64,000 nucleotides of DNA from Thalassia testudinum. Taxonomy: Eukaryota > Streptophyta > Magnoliopsida > Alismatales > Hydrocharitaceae. Shown here piece after piece: positions 35,627 to 47,391 of this stretch. Position 1 is the first letter of the stretch. Every line of letters starts with the position of its first letter. The stretch is from the NCBI GenBank assembly GCA_037157565.1, contig JAZHRO010000024.1:17118501-17182500 (forward strand). The letters are read 5' to 3'. The position numbers were made by a program, and so were the translations under genes. The notes beneath the pieces were generated by a model. It was given only the letters and a program-made list of their open reading frames with translations. It did not search any database and was not told the origin of the DNA.

Positions 35627-36184
35627 GTAACCTTCACAATTAACATTTCCATTAATGGAGTCGTGGGCTCTATGACTTGTAATGGCTATCCTTAGGATGG
35701 GATAGCTTCCCACCTGGTCTTATGCTAAGGTGGGACAGGTCGTTCGACTAGTTTTTAGACGATCAGGTTACATTAACCGTCTGCCAATCACTCAAGACCT
35801 TCCAAACTTAATTGATTTCGTATGCGGGAGATATTTGCCTAACTTATTATGTCAGGTTGCAAATTAACATGCACCTGATTATGATCTCATAAGAGGATTT
35901 AACCGATTAACCATTTAAAAAGAGTTATTCTAAGTTGGACCTTGGTTGACTTTTATTGAGTTTCTTATCTTAGAAAATCCTTTTCTAATATTGAACCTAA
36001 TTTAGAATTTTCAATGTTGAACCTGATTTAAGATTTACCCAAGAGAAAGTGGTAAATTTTTATAAGGGATCAAACGAGATTCCATCCAAACGTAGGGAAT
36101 GCAAGCAAAGATACCTTCTTAGGCTCTATAAAAGGTGAACACACGCGCAATCACTTCACCGCAGCCGCCGCCACCACCACCACC
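35627..36184 (+). promoter_or_regulatory. Upstream region of the intact UGT gene
   Basis: The 558 bp between element C and the UGT start codon. It contains one W-box core (TTGACT, 35946-35951), an imperfect inverted repeat around 35690-35750 (GATAGCTTCCCACC and GGTGGGAC), and the TATA box at 36127. Before insertion of the nested block, this region continued leftwards into sequence now at 16822 and below. WRKY control through the W-box is inference from one motif. Confidence 0.45.
36127..36134 (+). promoter_or_regulatory. TATA box of the intact UGT gene
   Basis: TATAAAAG, 51 bp before the ATG at 36185, leaving a leader of roughly 25 nt ending in CCGCCACCACCACC. Confidence 0.7.
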
Positions 36185-39100
36185 ATGACGTCCGATGCTC
36201 ACCCTCTCCACATAGCCTTCCTCCCCTGCATGGCCCCCGGCCACATGCTTCCCATGCTCGACATGGCGAAGCTCTTCGCCTTCCGAGGCGTCGCCGCCAC
36301 CATCATCACCACCCCCCTCAACGCCCCCTTCGTCCGCGCCTCCTTCCAACGCCCCCTCTCCTCCTCGGGCCAGTACCGCCTCCACCTCCACCTCGTGACT
36401 CCCCCGTCCACCTTCGACGCCCGCGAGAACTTGGCCTTCCTGCCGACCACGTCCGAGAAGTTGTCCTTCCTCATGTCTCTCTGCGAGCTCCGGCCGCGGC
36501 TTGAGGAGGCGTTCCTCGAGATCCGACCGGATGCCATCGTGACCGACATGTTCTTCCCTTGGACGTCGGCCTTCGCGAGGGACGTCCTCGGCGTGCCGCG
36601 GTTCGTGTTCCACGGCACGAACCTCTTCTCCCTCTGCGGCCAACACAGCTTCAACCGCCACAACCCGCTGGAGAGTAGCCCCGAGAACGAGGAGAGCTTC
36701 CTGCTGCCGGAGCTCCCCCACCGGATCAAGCTCTTCAAGTCTCAGGTAATCAAAGCACCGACGTATGAACGATATATAGCTCCGTCCGGTTAGGAGTTCT
36801 TCCAAAATTACCACGTAGATTGAAGGACAACGTACAATGGAAGTATAAACGCACTCTTATCCCGCTCTTTTTCTACGCCAAAATCCAAAAATGTGGCCTC
36901 CTCTATTTTGAAACTCTTTGGATAAGTCTGGATGTTGCTGGAAAGCTGTACGTCGCAGCTTTTACAGCTAGAATATTTGACATGCAACGATGAATTTCGC
37001 AGGATATTGGATAGGGTTTTTAATATGTCAAACAATTTTCGTTGTAAATTTTATATTTGCCAGAGACTTTTTACTTTAAATTGAAGCTTCTCGTAGGTTC
37101 TCAGTTTTATAGCAGTACTTTGAGTTGGAATTTGTTCCTTTCAGATGGGTCGCAAGCCAAGTCAAAAGCTATACTCTAGAGTTGTATCTAGGCGATCCTC
37201 ATGTCCGTATCCCACGATCTGATTGTGGAGGCAATAAGGTTAGAGATATGCGTGATAAATGACTGTTTGCTTTAGTTTCGGTGACATCGGATTCACCTAT
37301 CTTCTATTTTTTTTTAAAGGACCTATCTTCTACTTTTGATAGACAAGGGATAAATTTATCCCACCTGCCTCCATTTAAAGTTGAGGAATGGAGATTAACT
37401 TATCCTACAAGATTTAATCTAACATATGGATTTATATATATTTTAGGTACTTATAAATATAATCGATCAATATATATTGAATTGTTACGTTATGCCCATC
37501 ATCAAAGTGATCAAATCAAGTTTTGTTGAAGGTATGGACATAAAATGCAAAGAGAATAGTATGGTTAAGTTTTCATTTGTACAAGAATCGATTTTGTAAT
37601 TACAAATCCTTGATGGACGGATTTATAATTTACTTTTAGTAATTAGTTTTACCTAATTACTAAAAGAGATAGATTAGGTCTCCAAGAGTTTCCACCTTCA
37701 TTCTTTTCACCTCCCCATCGTGTGACTTGAGAGAAAGCAGAGAAAATGGTAGCTGGATAGCTACTAGTTCAGGAGAAGATCTTCTCCTTATTACTCTTAT
37801 GCAAACGAAGGTGAGGATACCCTTGGAACAGCCTAACTCGTGGGTTCTTATTCTGTATTCAAAATGAAACCAAGCATGTCTATATTCTCAATATATATAT
37901 GAATGTTTTCAAACAAGAATAGAGATGCATGTTTAATATTTGTTCATACCAATCATGCTTGTACATGTATGTGTTAATCAGCTATTATCTAGTTGTAGAT
38001 TCAACAAATCTCATATATGATTAGATTTGGCTTTTAATATTTTCAGAAAATGCACGAAACTAACCTGTAACCTTCATGAGTACCGATACTCAGTATGAGT
38101 ACCGGTATCGTTGGCATACTGTTTATACACAGAGAAGTGAACTGTAACTAACTTGTATCGGTACTCTTCACGAGTACCGATATTGCTAGCTCCAGATTAA
38201 CTCCAGGACATCCTAAGTTCAATACTTGAACCCACATATACCGGTACTCACCATGAGTACCAGTACAAGTGAGTCCCAAATCATATTCTGTGCTTCAGGT
38301 CATCAGAACCTATAGCTTATAAGTACCGGCACTAGTCACCAGTATTGGTACTCATTAGCTACAGACAAAATTTCAGTACTCAACAATTATCGGTACTCTT
38401 CATAAGCACCGGTACTCATTGAGACCAGTTGTTTCCTGGAAGGATACCAGTACTCGCTGAGTACTGTTACTCATCATGAATACCAGTACATAGTGAGTAT
38501 TGGACGAATACTCATCCGGATATGGGTTAGTGGTCTATCATAAATTAAAGGTAGGTTAATTTAAATTAAATCCCTAAAAATTTAAGGAATTAATCCTAAA
38601 GAATATCCCACTTTTTTCTTTTTTTTTTTTGAGAAAACTTATCCCAAGTGGGATTATTTCGAGGGATGATGAAGTGGAAGGATTATTTAAAGTGTTTGGT
38701 TAATTGGATTAGGTCAATCATGGATTAGAAGTATTTTGGAATTAACTTGTCCTTGGAGATATTATTTGGAGGGATAAAAGTAATGTATCCTTGAATTATA
38801 GAGTGTATCTCGAGTAACAAACATTCTCAGGTGTTCTGAATTTCACAACCCAATTCCAATTGTTTTCTTTTAATCCTTCCTCTCAATTCCATCTCCCCGG
38901 TAAAATTAATCAATTCCACCTATCTGCACATTACATCATACCTTATTCCTCTCCAATTTCACCTCTCAATTTCTTATTTTCCAAATAAGAAATTAATTTA
39001 GCTAAACATGCCCAACGTAGCATTTGGCAAGCGAGATTGAGAAATGGGATTTATTGGATTGCATGATATTGGATAAACGTATCTTTTCTGTTTGAATACA

Positions 39101-42100
39101 GGAAATGTTATTTCCTAGGATAAGTTAAAATTATTTCACATACTATTTGTTAAGAATGCGAAAGAAGCAAAGGTTTGTGAGTATACAGCAGAAGAAGCTA
39201 TCCACAGTCCTAACTCGGAAGTTGAAGTTGGAAAAATGTGAGAAAAGTTAGACAATCTTTAAATAATCCAGTTACAAGATTTTAGCCTCCCACATAAAAG
39301 ATTTTCCATGTTATCCCACACACCGTGGTGTGCCCGGTTGTGAGATATCTTTCTAAAATATCCAACTAAAGTGGGATCGGTGGCAATAGCTCCCGGAACA
39401 TGTGGTTTCTCATAAAGTTCTATCCACCATTTTTTTTTTCTGGTACCGTTTAATCCATACCAAAATCAATGTCGTTTTCCAAATATTTCATTGCAGCTGT
39501 TTATTTTCGCACCACATACACGATCATCAAATGACACATGTATTATCCGAGGATGTGTGTCCTTTATTTTTTATAAAGAAATATCTGAAAGGTAGTTTGA
39601 AATTTTTATTTTTCTTTCTTTTTTTACTTTTCAAACTTTTTTATAAAATAATATGATCCCATTCAAACACCAATAACTACTTATCCCATTCAACTTTTCC
39701 TAGGAATGATATTCATCCTATTACCTTGGATTTTTTTGTCCCCTCGTTAAACCGATCCGCCACACAAACGCAATGCGATATCTATTGTAGTTATTCCTTA
39801 TTTTATATTTTATCGACAGATTCGTGCTCCATTCAAATGGCACCCGGAGAAACAAATATACTTACCATTAATTACATGGACATAGATCGACAAAAGTTCT
39901 TTTGTCTTGGAACGCGTATCGAATGTTTCTTCAAAATTACAACCGCACTTTAAAATATGATTATTTTATGTTTAAGGTATTAACGACTCGATTCCTGAAT
40001 CCTTACGAGATACAAAAATTGGATCGATTTGACTGACTCTAAGATCCAGTCGTCCAACGAGAAAGTAACCAAAAGAGTAGCAAAAAAAATCACATTTAAC
40101 ATGTATATAACTAGCAGTAACAAAATACAGTAGTAGAGAAAAGAAATACTACAGTATACACCACCACAATAGTAGAGAAATAAACATATACATAAATATG
40201 AAGCTTACAATAAAGAGAGTACAGGGGGTAACAGAAACTACTCACTACAACGGAAAGAAAAGTACAGTGGGTACTACAAGTAACACTACTGGGCTCTACT
40301 AGGTTCAGCACCCTCTGCAGCCGTCGACTCTGGTTGCTCAACACCTGGTCCTAAAAAGTAACAAGAGTGACACGTCAGCGAAATGCTGAGTAGAGTGGCA
40401 ACTAAAAGCTAGAAGAAGCAATAGAGTAGATAGTAGCTGTTATATTTTTACTTTCTTTCTTTATATTTTTCCATTTATTCACTATTGATTTATTTCTCAA
40501 ATCCTTCTCTTGATCTTGAATGTTCCTTGTGGGAACAATCTTGATTGCAGTCTTTTCCGAAAAGTAGAAGTAACACGTGGTACTCTCCTGGCCGGGAGAG
40601 TCCCCCGTGGTGGTCCTACCCTCAGTCAACCTCCCCAAGGTCGCTGACAGACGTAACGGTGACTACGGCACGCGCGATATACGCAAGGGTAGCTATCCCG
40701 CACTAGCACGCGGTCAGTCGTTTCCGTTAATGGGTGTGCCCAAAGCACAGCACGGAACCAATATAGGGCAGAGCCCTCTCGGTAACAGGGGTCCAGCCCC
40801 TCCACAGTAACCAAACAGGGGTCTTATCCCCCCACAGTCCGCGCACCCTCGCCTGACTACCCTGGTTTGCCCAACGGGCCTAATAAGTTGGTGTAGGAGG
40901 GCTAGCAGAACCCCAGAGCCCGTGGGGTAGCTAGTGCTCTCCCTACACTAGTAGCTCTCCTCGGTACTATGTACAAGAGGGCCAAAAGTCGGTACAAAGT
41001 GACCAGACCTAACCTCGGGTCCCTGGGGTGGCTAGCTCCACTCTGCACTAAACAGGGGGACAGTTGCTCTCCTTGGTACTCCGTACTCAACGGCCAGCTC
41101 ACTTCCCCAATTCTATTCCATTCACTTTTCAGGAGTTCTACTCCTAATTCCCCGTAGGGTTCATGCTCTTTTAACTCAGTCAATTTAGGTTTCACCGTTC
41201 CAGCTTTATATTCATATAATTCATGTTCTCAACCGTAATTATCCATTCATAACAGGCAGCTGTTAACCAATTTACAGGCAGTTATCATTTCCTTTCCACT
41301 TTTCCAAGATTGCAATATATATATTCAACTAGTTTTCCAGTCCTAGGATTCATGTCATATCCTAGGATCTATCATTCAATCTAGTTTTCCAGTCATAAGA
41401 TTCATGCAATACCCTAGGATCTATCATTCAATCTAATTCTTCAGCCTTAGGGTTCATGCAATGCCTTAGACTCTATTAATTGTTTCATAATTGCATAATT
41501 TTTGATAATTAAATTAAAAGACCACTCTACCTGCAAAACCGGAATTACTGGAGGCGTGGTCGGCAATCCCGCGTGCCTCCGCAACCCCCAAAGCCGCAAT
41601 GGAACGAGATCCTAATACAAGGATCAAAGATAAGGAGCTACTCAGAACAGTATACAATTACTGTAAACAGGTAGAGGAAATAAATCTGGGAAGAACGAAA
41701 CTTGAAACGCGGAAAATGGACTTCGAACGGACCCTAAACGGGTCAAAAACGACGAGTCTGTCCAAAATCAGACGTCTGGAACTTCTTCCAGACGTCTTAA
41801 AAGGTCGATCATGCCATACCTTGGTCTGCGCAGTCCTTCAGACGTCCAGAAGCCTGCTGGATCGTCTGGACTTAGTTTCCAGACGTCCGATTGTCACCTC
41901 GGACATCTGGAGGTCCTCTCCGTCGTCTGGTACTGTGTCCAGACGTCTGATCGGCGTGGGATGGAGAGCCCTACCACCCTCCCGAACGATTCCTACATAC
42001 ACACACACTTGCTCTCATCACGAAGGGGTGCAGAAGAACGTGGCGGACGGCTGCATGGCCGTACACGCGTAAAAAGGAGAAGATAAGAAAATATTGTACC

Positions 42101-42970
42101 TGTCAAACGTCTGGACCTTCCTCCAAACATCTTATGCATCGTCTGGATGTAAGTCCAGACGTCTGATTCTAGGAAATTGTCCCAGAATCAAAACCCTTCT
42201 CGCTCTCCGCCCGCAGCGCACGGCCGTGCCGCGTCGCGTCCGCCTGCTGCCTAAGCTGCAGTAGCTCCTCCGCGACACCCCACGCTCACTGCTCTCCCGC
42301 TGGCCTGCTCTAGCTACCTCGGTAAGCTCACACCCTCATGGTCGAGTTCCTTCCTCCCCTCGCAACGGCTCCTCCCCACACACCCGCAGCAGTCGCTGCG
42401 GCCGCTCTCGCCCGCGCACTCTCTCGCAGATAGGGAAAAGAAGATGAAGAAGGTGGTGGAGTGAGGGTGAGGGAGAGGGGAAGCATTTTTTATAAGGTAG
42501 CCGCGGGGAGAGAGAAGGAGGACAAATGACGCCGGAAAGGAGAGAAAGAAGAACGAAGGCGACGGGTTCAGTCTGCGCACGCAGACGCGAACCCGTACGC
42601 CGAAAAAATTTAATACCAGATTTCTGAAAATGGTTTCAGATGTCTGATCAGACACCTGGGTCACTTCCCAGATATCTTAAATTAGATCTGATGTCCTGCT
42701 CGTAACAAAGGTCCGATGAAATCCCACTTCAATAATTTTGAGAATAAGAGAAATGTAAATTTTACTAGATCTGAATATGAAAAGCCTTACTTTTGTGTTT
42801 AACTCGAGTTGCAAGATGGTGGACGGATTCATACCCTAAAATAGAGCGTTGGGAATAAAGCAAGTTGGGGGATATTTGTGTGGTCGCTACTAATTCAAAG
42901 GATACATGTGTAAAAATCTCCAAACTTTTTCGGCGAATCTTTCCTTCCAAATGGCCAATATAAGTGTTTG

Positions 42971-43045
<75 letters not shown>

Positions 43046-46000
43046 AAACGTATCATTTCACGGTCATAATAACCGCTGCCTATATTAACGAAAATAGTTT
43101 TACGTTAAATCAAAATTAAAAGTTAAAAAGAAAATAAACATACATTTGGTACATATTTTATAAAATACAAAGTAAGAGTGATGATTTTAATTAATATATT
43201 TTAATTTTTTATTGATTAAAATTATTTTTCGGAGATGGAAAATAATTTTTTATATGTAAAAAATCACATTTCAAATAAAAAATTATTTAATATCAGTAGA
43301 AAGTTAAAACATACCGGTGTATTTTCATTTTCAATTACTGTATTTTAATTTTCGATAAAAAAGTAAACAAATGTACATTTGCAATGTATTTTACAACGCA
43401 TAAAGGGAGAGTGGTAATTTCAACCAGTATATTTTAATTTTTTATCGATGGAAATCAATTTATATCGATAAAAAATCACTTTTCATAGGTGAAAAATCAT
43501 TTACGACTGATAAAAAAATACATCGATGTATTTTCATTTCAACCAGTTGAAAATCATTTTCAATCGACATATTTTAATTTTAAATCGATTAAAAATCATT
43601 TCTGATCGATGTGTTTTGGCTGAAAATCATTTACAACCGGTTGAAATTCATTTCTAACTAGTGTATTTTGATTTACTTGATTTTTAACTATTGATTCTAA
43701 CCACACGATGCAAAAAATATTGTAACACGTATTTCTGTACTCGATAAGTTGTCGAAACAATATAACTTGAATAAATTAAATTAAAAGAAAACTTCCTAAA
43801 AAAAACACTAATATATCATAGAATCACTATTTTATAAATAAGTAATGAATAACATTAACAAATTTTATAATACAAATATCATTAATTAAAAATATATATA
43901 TATAAAGAAAAAGAAAAGAACACATAAATGTCTATTGAAACCTTTAAAATAATGTAATATACAAGTTAGAAATATGAAATGATTACAATAAAAAAAAATC
44001 TATCGTATTATTAAAAAAATGTGATTATAGTAATTATGCATGAGTGTTATAATAATTAAATAAATTTTGTAACGAAATAATATGTGCGATGTAAAAGGAT
44101 GAATAACAATCAAAATAATGTATTATATATAAGATTAAATTTAAAAAATGTTACAATTGTATATTAAAAATAAATACAAGTAAAAAAAGTGACATGTAAC
44201 GCATGATAAATTTGTAATATAAAATATTTACCATAAAAAATGTTTTTATGAAAAAAACTTATATATATAGAAATAAATTTATATTATAATTATTTATTTT
44301 AACAAAAATGTAAAAATTATATCATAAGTGAAAAATTAAATTATAGTACATATGAAATTTTTTAATATAAATTTATTTTGATTAAGAATAGACTTGTAAT
44401 ATAATTAAGTATTAATGTGATATTGTTAATTGTCAGTGATAATGTAATATTTAATTAATTATATTTTTAATATAATTTATTAATAAAGTAATAAAATTCA
44501 ACATTTATGTACATTAATAACTTTTTAAAATAATATGATTATTTATTGAGTACATTTTATATATGAAATATAGTTTTCTAGTAGTTTCCATCAAGAGAAA
44601 AATATCACGTAGCTGTGCATGCGTGTGCGTGGTGTGGTGTGTGCGTCTGTTTGAGGGGGGGTGGGGGTTGTGTGTGTGTTGGGAATGGTAAGTATCTGCG
44701 AAAGATAGCGAAGATTGCGGTGCTGTTATTGTTTGAAGTTAGTGTTAGTTCTCTAAAATTAAATAAAAAATTATTATAAAAATCAGCATAATCGTTCTGA
44801 AATATGATAAACTAGTGTGTTAAATCGGTCATGAAGTCTTAAAGGCTACAAATCAACCCCGTTTTAGTTCATTTTCAAGGAATTTTGCAAAGACAATCCT
44901 AAAGTATACACACATTGTAGGATAACTTGAAAATAAATATTTAAAATATACTGTAATCCAAATTAATTACCTTTCTACGTCTTGAGAATTAAAATGCAAC
45001 GACAATTCTTTCTGGGCTACAAATTGCTTACTTTATCTGTATTTTAGTAATATCTATTGCAATTACACTTCCTTTTATATATATATATATAAAAGGAAGG
45101 ATCGTGGATGCTGCACTGACTCACAGTTTTATTTATTTATTTTTTTTTGTAAATTTTCCAAATACAGGTGATCGATCCGAGAAAGATTCCTCCAGAAGTC
45201 GCCCAATTGTTATTCCACGAGACAAGAGAGGCTGAATTGAATAGCAACGGTGTGATCTTGAACAGCTGCTACGAGGTGGAGCCCGAGTACGCCAAATGCT
45301 ACGCGGACTACACCGGTAAGCGAACGTGGTTCGTGGGCCCCGTCTCCCTATGCAACGTGGACGAGGCCGATCTATTGACACGTGGCGATCCCGACACCTC
45401 CGGCGACCTCGGCGTGCTCAAGTGGCTCGACTCCAAGCCCAGTGGTTCCGTCCTCTACATTTGCTTCGGTAGCATAGCCAGATTCGGCTCGGCCCAGTTG
45501 CACGAGATCGCGATGAGCCTCGAATCGGCCCACTGCCCGTTTATCTGGGTGGTCCGGCACAACGACTCCAGAGAGTGGCTCACGGATGGGCTGGAGCAGA
45601 AGATCCTGGAAGGAGGTGGGATGATCATCAGGGGCTGGGCCCCGCAGGTGCTGATATTGGGACACGTGGCGATCGGGGGGTTCCTGACGCACTGCGGGTG
45701 GAACTCGTGCCTGGAGGGGATCTCCGCCGGGGTGCCGATGGTGACGTGCCCTCTCTTCGCGGAGCAATTTTACAATGAGAGGTTGTTGGTTGACGTGTTG
45801 AGGATAGGGGTCGGGGTGGGGAATAGGTGCCCTATGATAAGCGACGACGACGAGGAGCGAGTGCTGGTAGGGAGAGAGGGGATCACGAGGGCAGTGAAGA
45901 CGGTGATGGACGGCGGGGATGAAGCGAGAGAGATCAAGAGGAGGGCAAAGGACTTGAGCGAGAAGGCTACGAAGGCGATGGAGGAAGGGGGGTCGTCCTA

Positions 46001-46049
46001 CGAGGGCATGAGTCATTTTATCCAAGAGTTGGGGAGAGAGCGGATCTAG
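36185..46049 (+). CDS. UDP-glycosyltransferase, UGT73 type (two exons)
   Basis: Exons 36185-36745 and 45168-46049, joined in phase 0, give 480 aa, a usual plant UGT length. It would move a sugar, probably glucose, from UDP-sugar to a small acceptor in the cytosol. His20 (APGH) and Asp121 (VTDMFFPW) are the expected catalytic pair. The 44-residue PSPG donor box is complete at residues 344-387: starts WAPQ, contains HCGWNS and E, and ends FAEQ. The closing Gln is the family marker usual for UDP-glucose use. DMFFPWTSAFARDVLGVPR and the PSPG wording fit group D (UGT73, scopoletin/flavonoid glucosyltransferase-like). The acceptor cannot be read from sequence. Splice sites are CAG/GTAATC and TACAG/GTGATC. 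The Kozak-like leader and the match of residues 9-30 to the paralogue at 54909 support this start. No frame damage was seen. Confidence 0.9.
38080..38520. repeat. Array of GAGTACCGGTACTC palindromes
   Basis: About a dozen variants of GAGTACCGGTACTC and its halves, in pairs about 10 bp apart, with pair-to-pair spacing of about 50-80 bp. Intervening sequence is not obviously repeated. Many copies differ by ATC/GTA-type changes or CG loss. Confidence 0.8.
38540..39700. other. AT-rich intron segment, MITE-like phrases
   Basis: Contains phrases such as AAGTGTTTGGTTAATTGG and CCCATTCAAACACCAATAA that resemble ends of plant DNA-transposon MITEs. I could not pair the ends or find flanking duplications. 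Confidence 0.25.
39979..42707 (-). mobile_element. Family A solo LTR in the UGT intron, 2729 bp
   Basis: Plus coordinates open ATTAACGACTCGATTCC (first bases mutated from TGTTACGA-type) and close CTGCTCGTAACA. It is flanked by a perfect TSD AAGGT at 39974-39978 and 42708-42712. It has the full A order: the GTTGCTCAACACCTGG region near 40330, CACGCGGTCAGTCG near 40710, AGACGTCT palindromes at 41769-42165, TATA at 42490. No internal sequence was found, so LTR-LTR recombination has removed the rest. Confidence 0.93.
42490..42495 (-). promoter_or_regulatory. TATA box of the intron solo LTR
   Basis: TTATAA on the minus strand (CCTTATAAAAAATGC). If active it would drive transcription antisense to the UGT gene, towards exon 1. 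Confidence 0.45.
42974..43043. repeat. (TA)n microsatellite, about 35 units
   Basis: Uninterrupted AT dinucleotide run inside the UGT intron, just beyond the solo LTR. Likely variable in length between individuals. Confidence 0.97.
43190..43690. repeat. Degenerate ATCGAT/AAAATCATTT repeat array
   Basis: Recurrent phrases TATTTTAATTTT, ATCGATxAAAATCATTT and ACCAGTTGAAAATCATTT, spaced about 30-50 bp, with the CGAT or CCGG-like centre palindromic. It is AT-rich, so chance similarity adds to it. Confidence 0.5.
43691..44620. other. Very AT-rich intron segment
   Basis: Mostly A and T with no gene or clear repeat. It ends in a short GT-rich stretch (GTGTGCGTGGTGTGG) and a run of G near 44655. Confidence 0.6.
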
Positions 46050-46232
46050 ATCGATGGTTGCAATTGAATCCCATCCGGTAAGGATGCAGCGAACCCTCCT
46101 ATGTGTTTACCTTTGAGGAAAAAGACATGGTTTTTTCTGCCAATTATGACGTAGTTGAATGTGTCGGAGGATTGTTGCGTGGGTACATGACCAACGTCCG
46201 CAAGTTTATCCCCGTAAAATCACGGGCCATTA

Positions 46233-46238
46233 AATAAA
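46233..46238 (+). terminator. Candidate poly(A) signal of the UGT gene
   Basis: AATAAA about 185 bp after the UGT stop codon. Plant poly(A) signals are loose, so this is only a candidate. Confidence 0.4.
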
Positions 46239-46466
46239 AACATATGGGATAATTGTATTTGAATTGAAAAGCAAAGGCATGCGTTGTCTTATATATGTAT
46301 AGCTTTGGATTTTTTTTTAATTTTACTTGAAATTATAAATCGATCATTTCCTGCACAATAATTCTTCAAGTAACGTAAGGTTGAGGGCTTGTAAGTCAAA
46401 ACAGTGGTGGAACTGTTATTTACCGGCTGTTGTTACTTGCCTTAGATTCATTGTAATATGTTAATA

Positions 46467-46702
46467 GGTTTTTGGTTGATAGGTTAATTGAATTTATATT
46501 AGGTTAAGTATTTAATCCGTCACTTAATTTATTTATCATTTGTGTCGAATTAAGTGAATTTAACTTAAGGTAAAATTATTCCATTATCTATGTGTTATAA
46601 CCTTAATCTATCAAAATGCTCAAACGAATTAACTCACTTATTTCATTCCTTTATTATTCCTCTATTTATTTTACAAATTTATTACCCTTACCAAATAAAA
46701 CC
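46467..46702. mobile_element. Tourist-like MITE, copy 1
   Basis: Related along its length to the copy at 47181: GTCACTTAA, GTCGAATTAAGTGAATTTAA, and CTTACCAAATAAAACC at the end. The 3-bp flanks are ATA and TTA, the first probably mutated. Confidence 0.6.
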
Positions 46703-47016
46703 TTAAGGTACAATTTAACTAATGGTAACCACTGATTACAATAGAAGAGATTTGAATTCAAATATTAACTTTATACCATCAAGAGTTGATGTTGGAAGAT
46801 CACTAATTCCTCCTATATTACCCCCAAGAGATTCTAGGTCATTAGAAATAAGAAAAAAAATCTAAATGTAGTCAGCTAGTTCTAAGAAGACTCTCCTCCA
46901 CCCAGATGATAAGGGTACTCCTTGGAATACTTCATACCCCATTTCTCACCCAATCCTTTTCTACCTCCAAATATCGGAGACCCAACCCCAATGATGCTCT
47001 ACGCCTCCCGCCCACA

Positions 47017-47035
47017 CCCCCCCCCCCCCCCCCCC
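47017..47035. repeat. Poly(C) run
   Basis: An uninterrupted run of 19 C bases in otherwise unrecognised DNA between the two MITEs and flanks. Confidence 0.95.
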
Positions 47036-47180
47036 ACCCCCATCTAAAAAATAGGGGAGCCGTTGCGGCTGGGTGTTAAGATCACCAATATCCAACCTAC
47101 AGGCTCTGCAGTCGTGCTTCAGAAATTTGGCCCCTTCTGTGTTCAAAGCAAATCACCAAAGTAACATTCTGAGATGCTTA

Positions 47181-47388
47181 GGTTGTGTTTGATTGGCGAG
47201 TTAAATATTTAACCTGTCACTTAACCCACATTCTACTTATGTCGGATTAAGTGGATTTAATCTAAGATAAAGTTATTTTACTCTTTCTATGGAATAATTT
47301 TAACCTGCTAAAATGTCCAAACGAGTTAACTCCCTTATTCTACAATTTATTCTACTCCTTCGACTCATTCCCCTTACCAAATGAAGCC
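47181..47388. mobile_element. Tourist-like MITE, copy 2, 208 bp
   Basis: Starts GGTTGTGTTTGATTGG and ends CCTTACCAAATGAAGCC, imperfect inverted ends, with TTA on both sides (47178-47180 and 47389-47391). A TTA duplication and GG...CC ends fit PIF/Harbinger (Tourist) MITEs. No coding capacity. Confidence 0.65.
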
Positions 47389-47391
47389 TTA

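Larger units (their letters stand above)
36746..45167 (+). other. Intron of the UGT gene, 8422 bp
   Basis: GT...AG intron of phase 0. The acceptor has a clear pyrimidine tract (TTTATTTATTTTTTTTTTG) and AATACAG. Contents: non-repetitive DNA to about 38050, a palindrome array (38080-38520), AT-rich MITE-like sequence (38540-39700), a solo A LTR (39979-42707), a (TA)n run, a second palindrome array (43190-43690), then very AT-rich DNA to about 44600. No other gene was recognised inside. Confidence 0.8.

Noticed and set aside
36119..36814. Minus-strand frame of 231 codons over UGT exon 1
   Set aside because: Shadow of the GC-rich UGT exon; the plus strand has the catalytic residues and splice sites.
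42765..43088. Tyr/Ile repeat frames on both strands
   Set aside because: Direct translation of the (TA)n microsatellite.
45372..46025. Minus-strand frame of 217 codons over UGT exon 2
   Set aside because: Shadow of the PSPG-containing exon on the plus strand.
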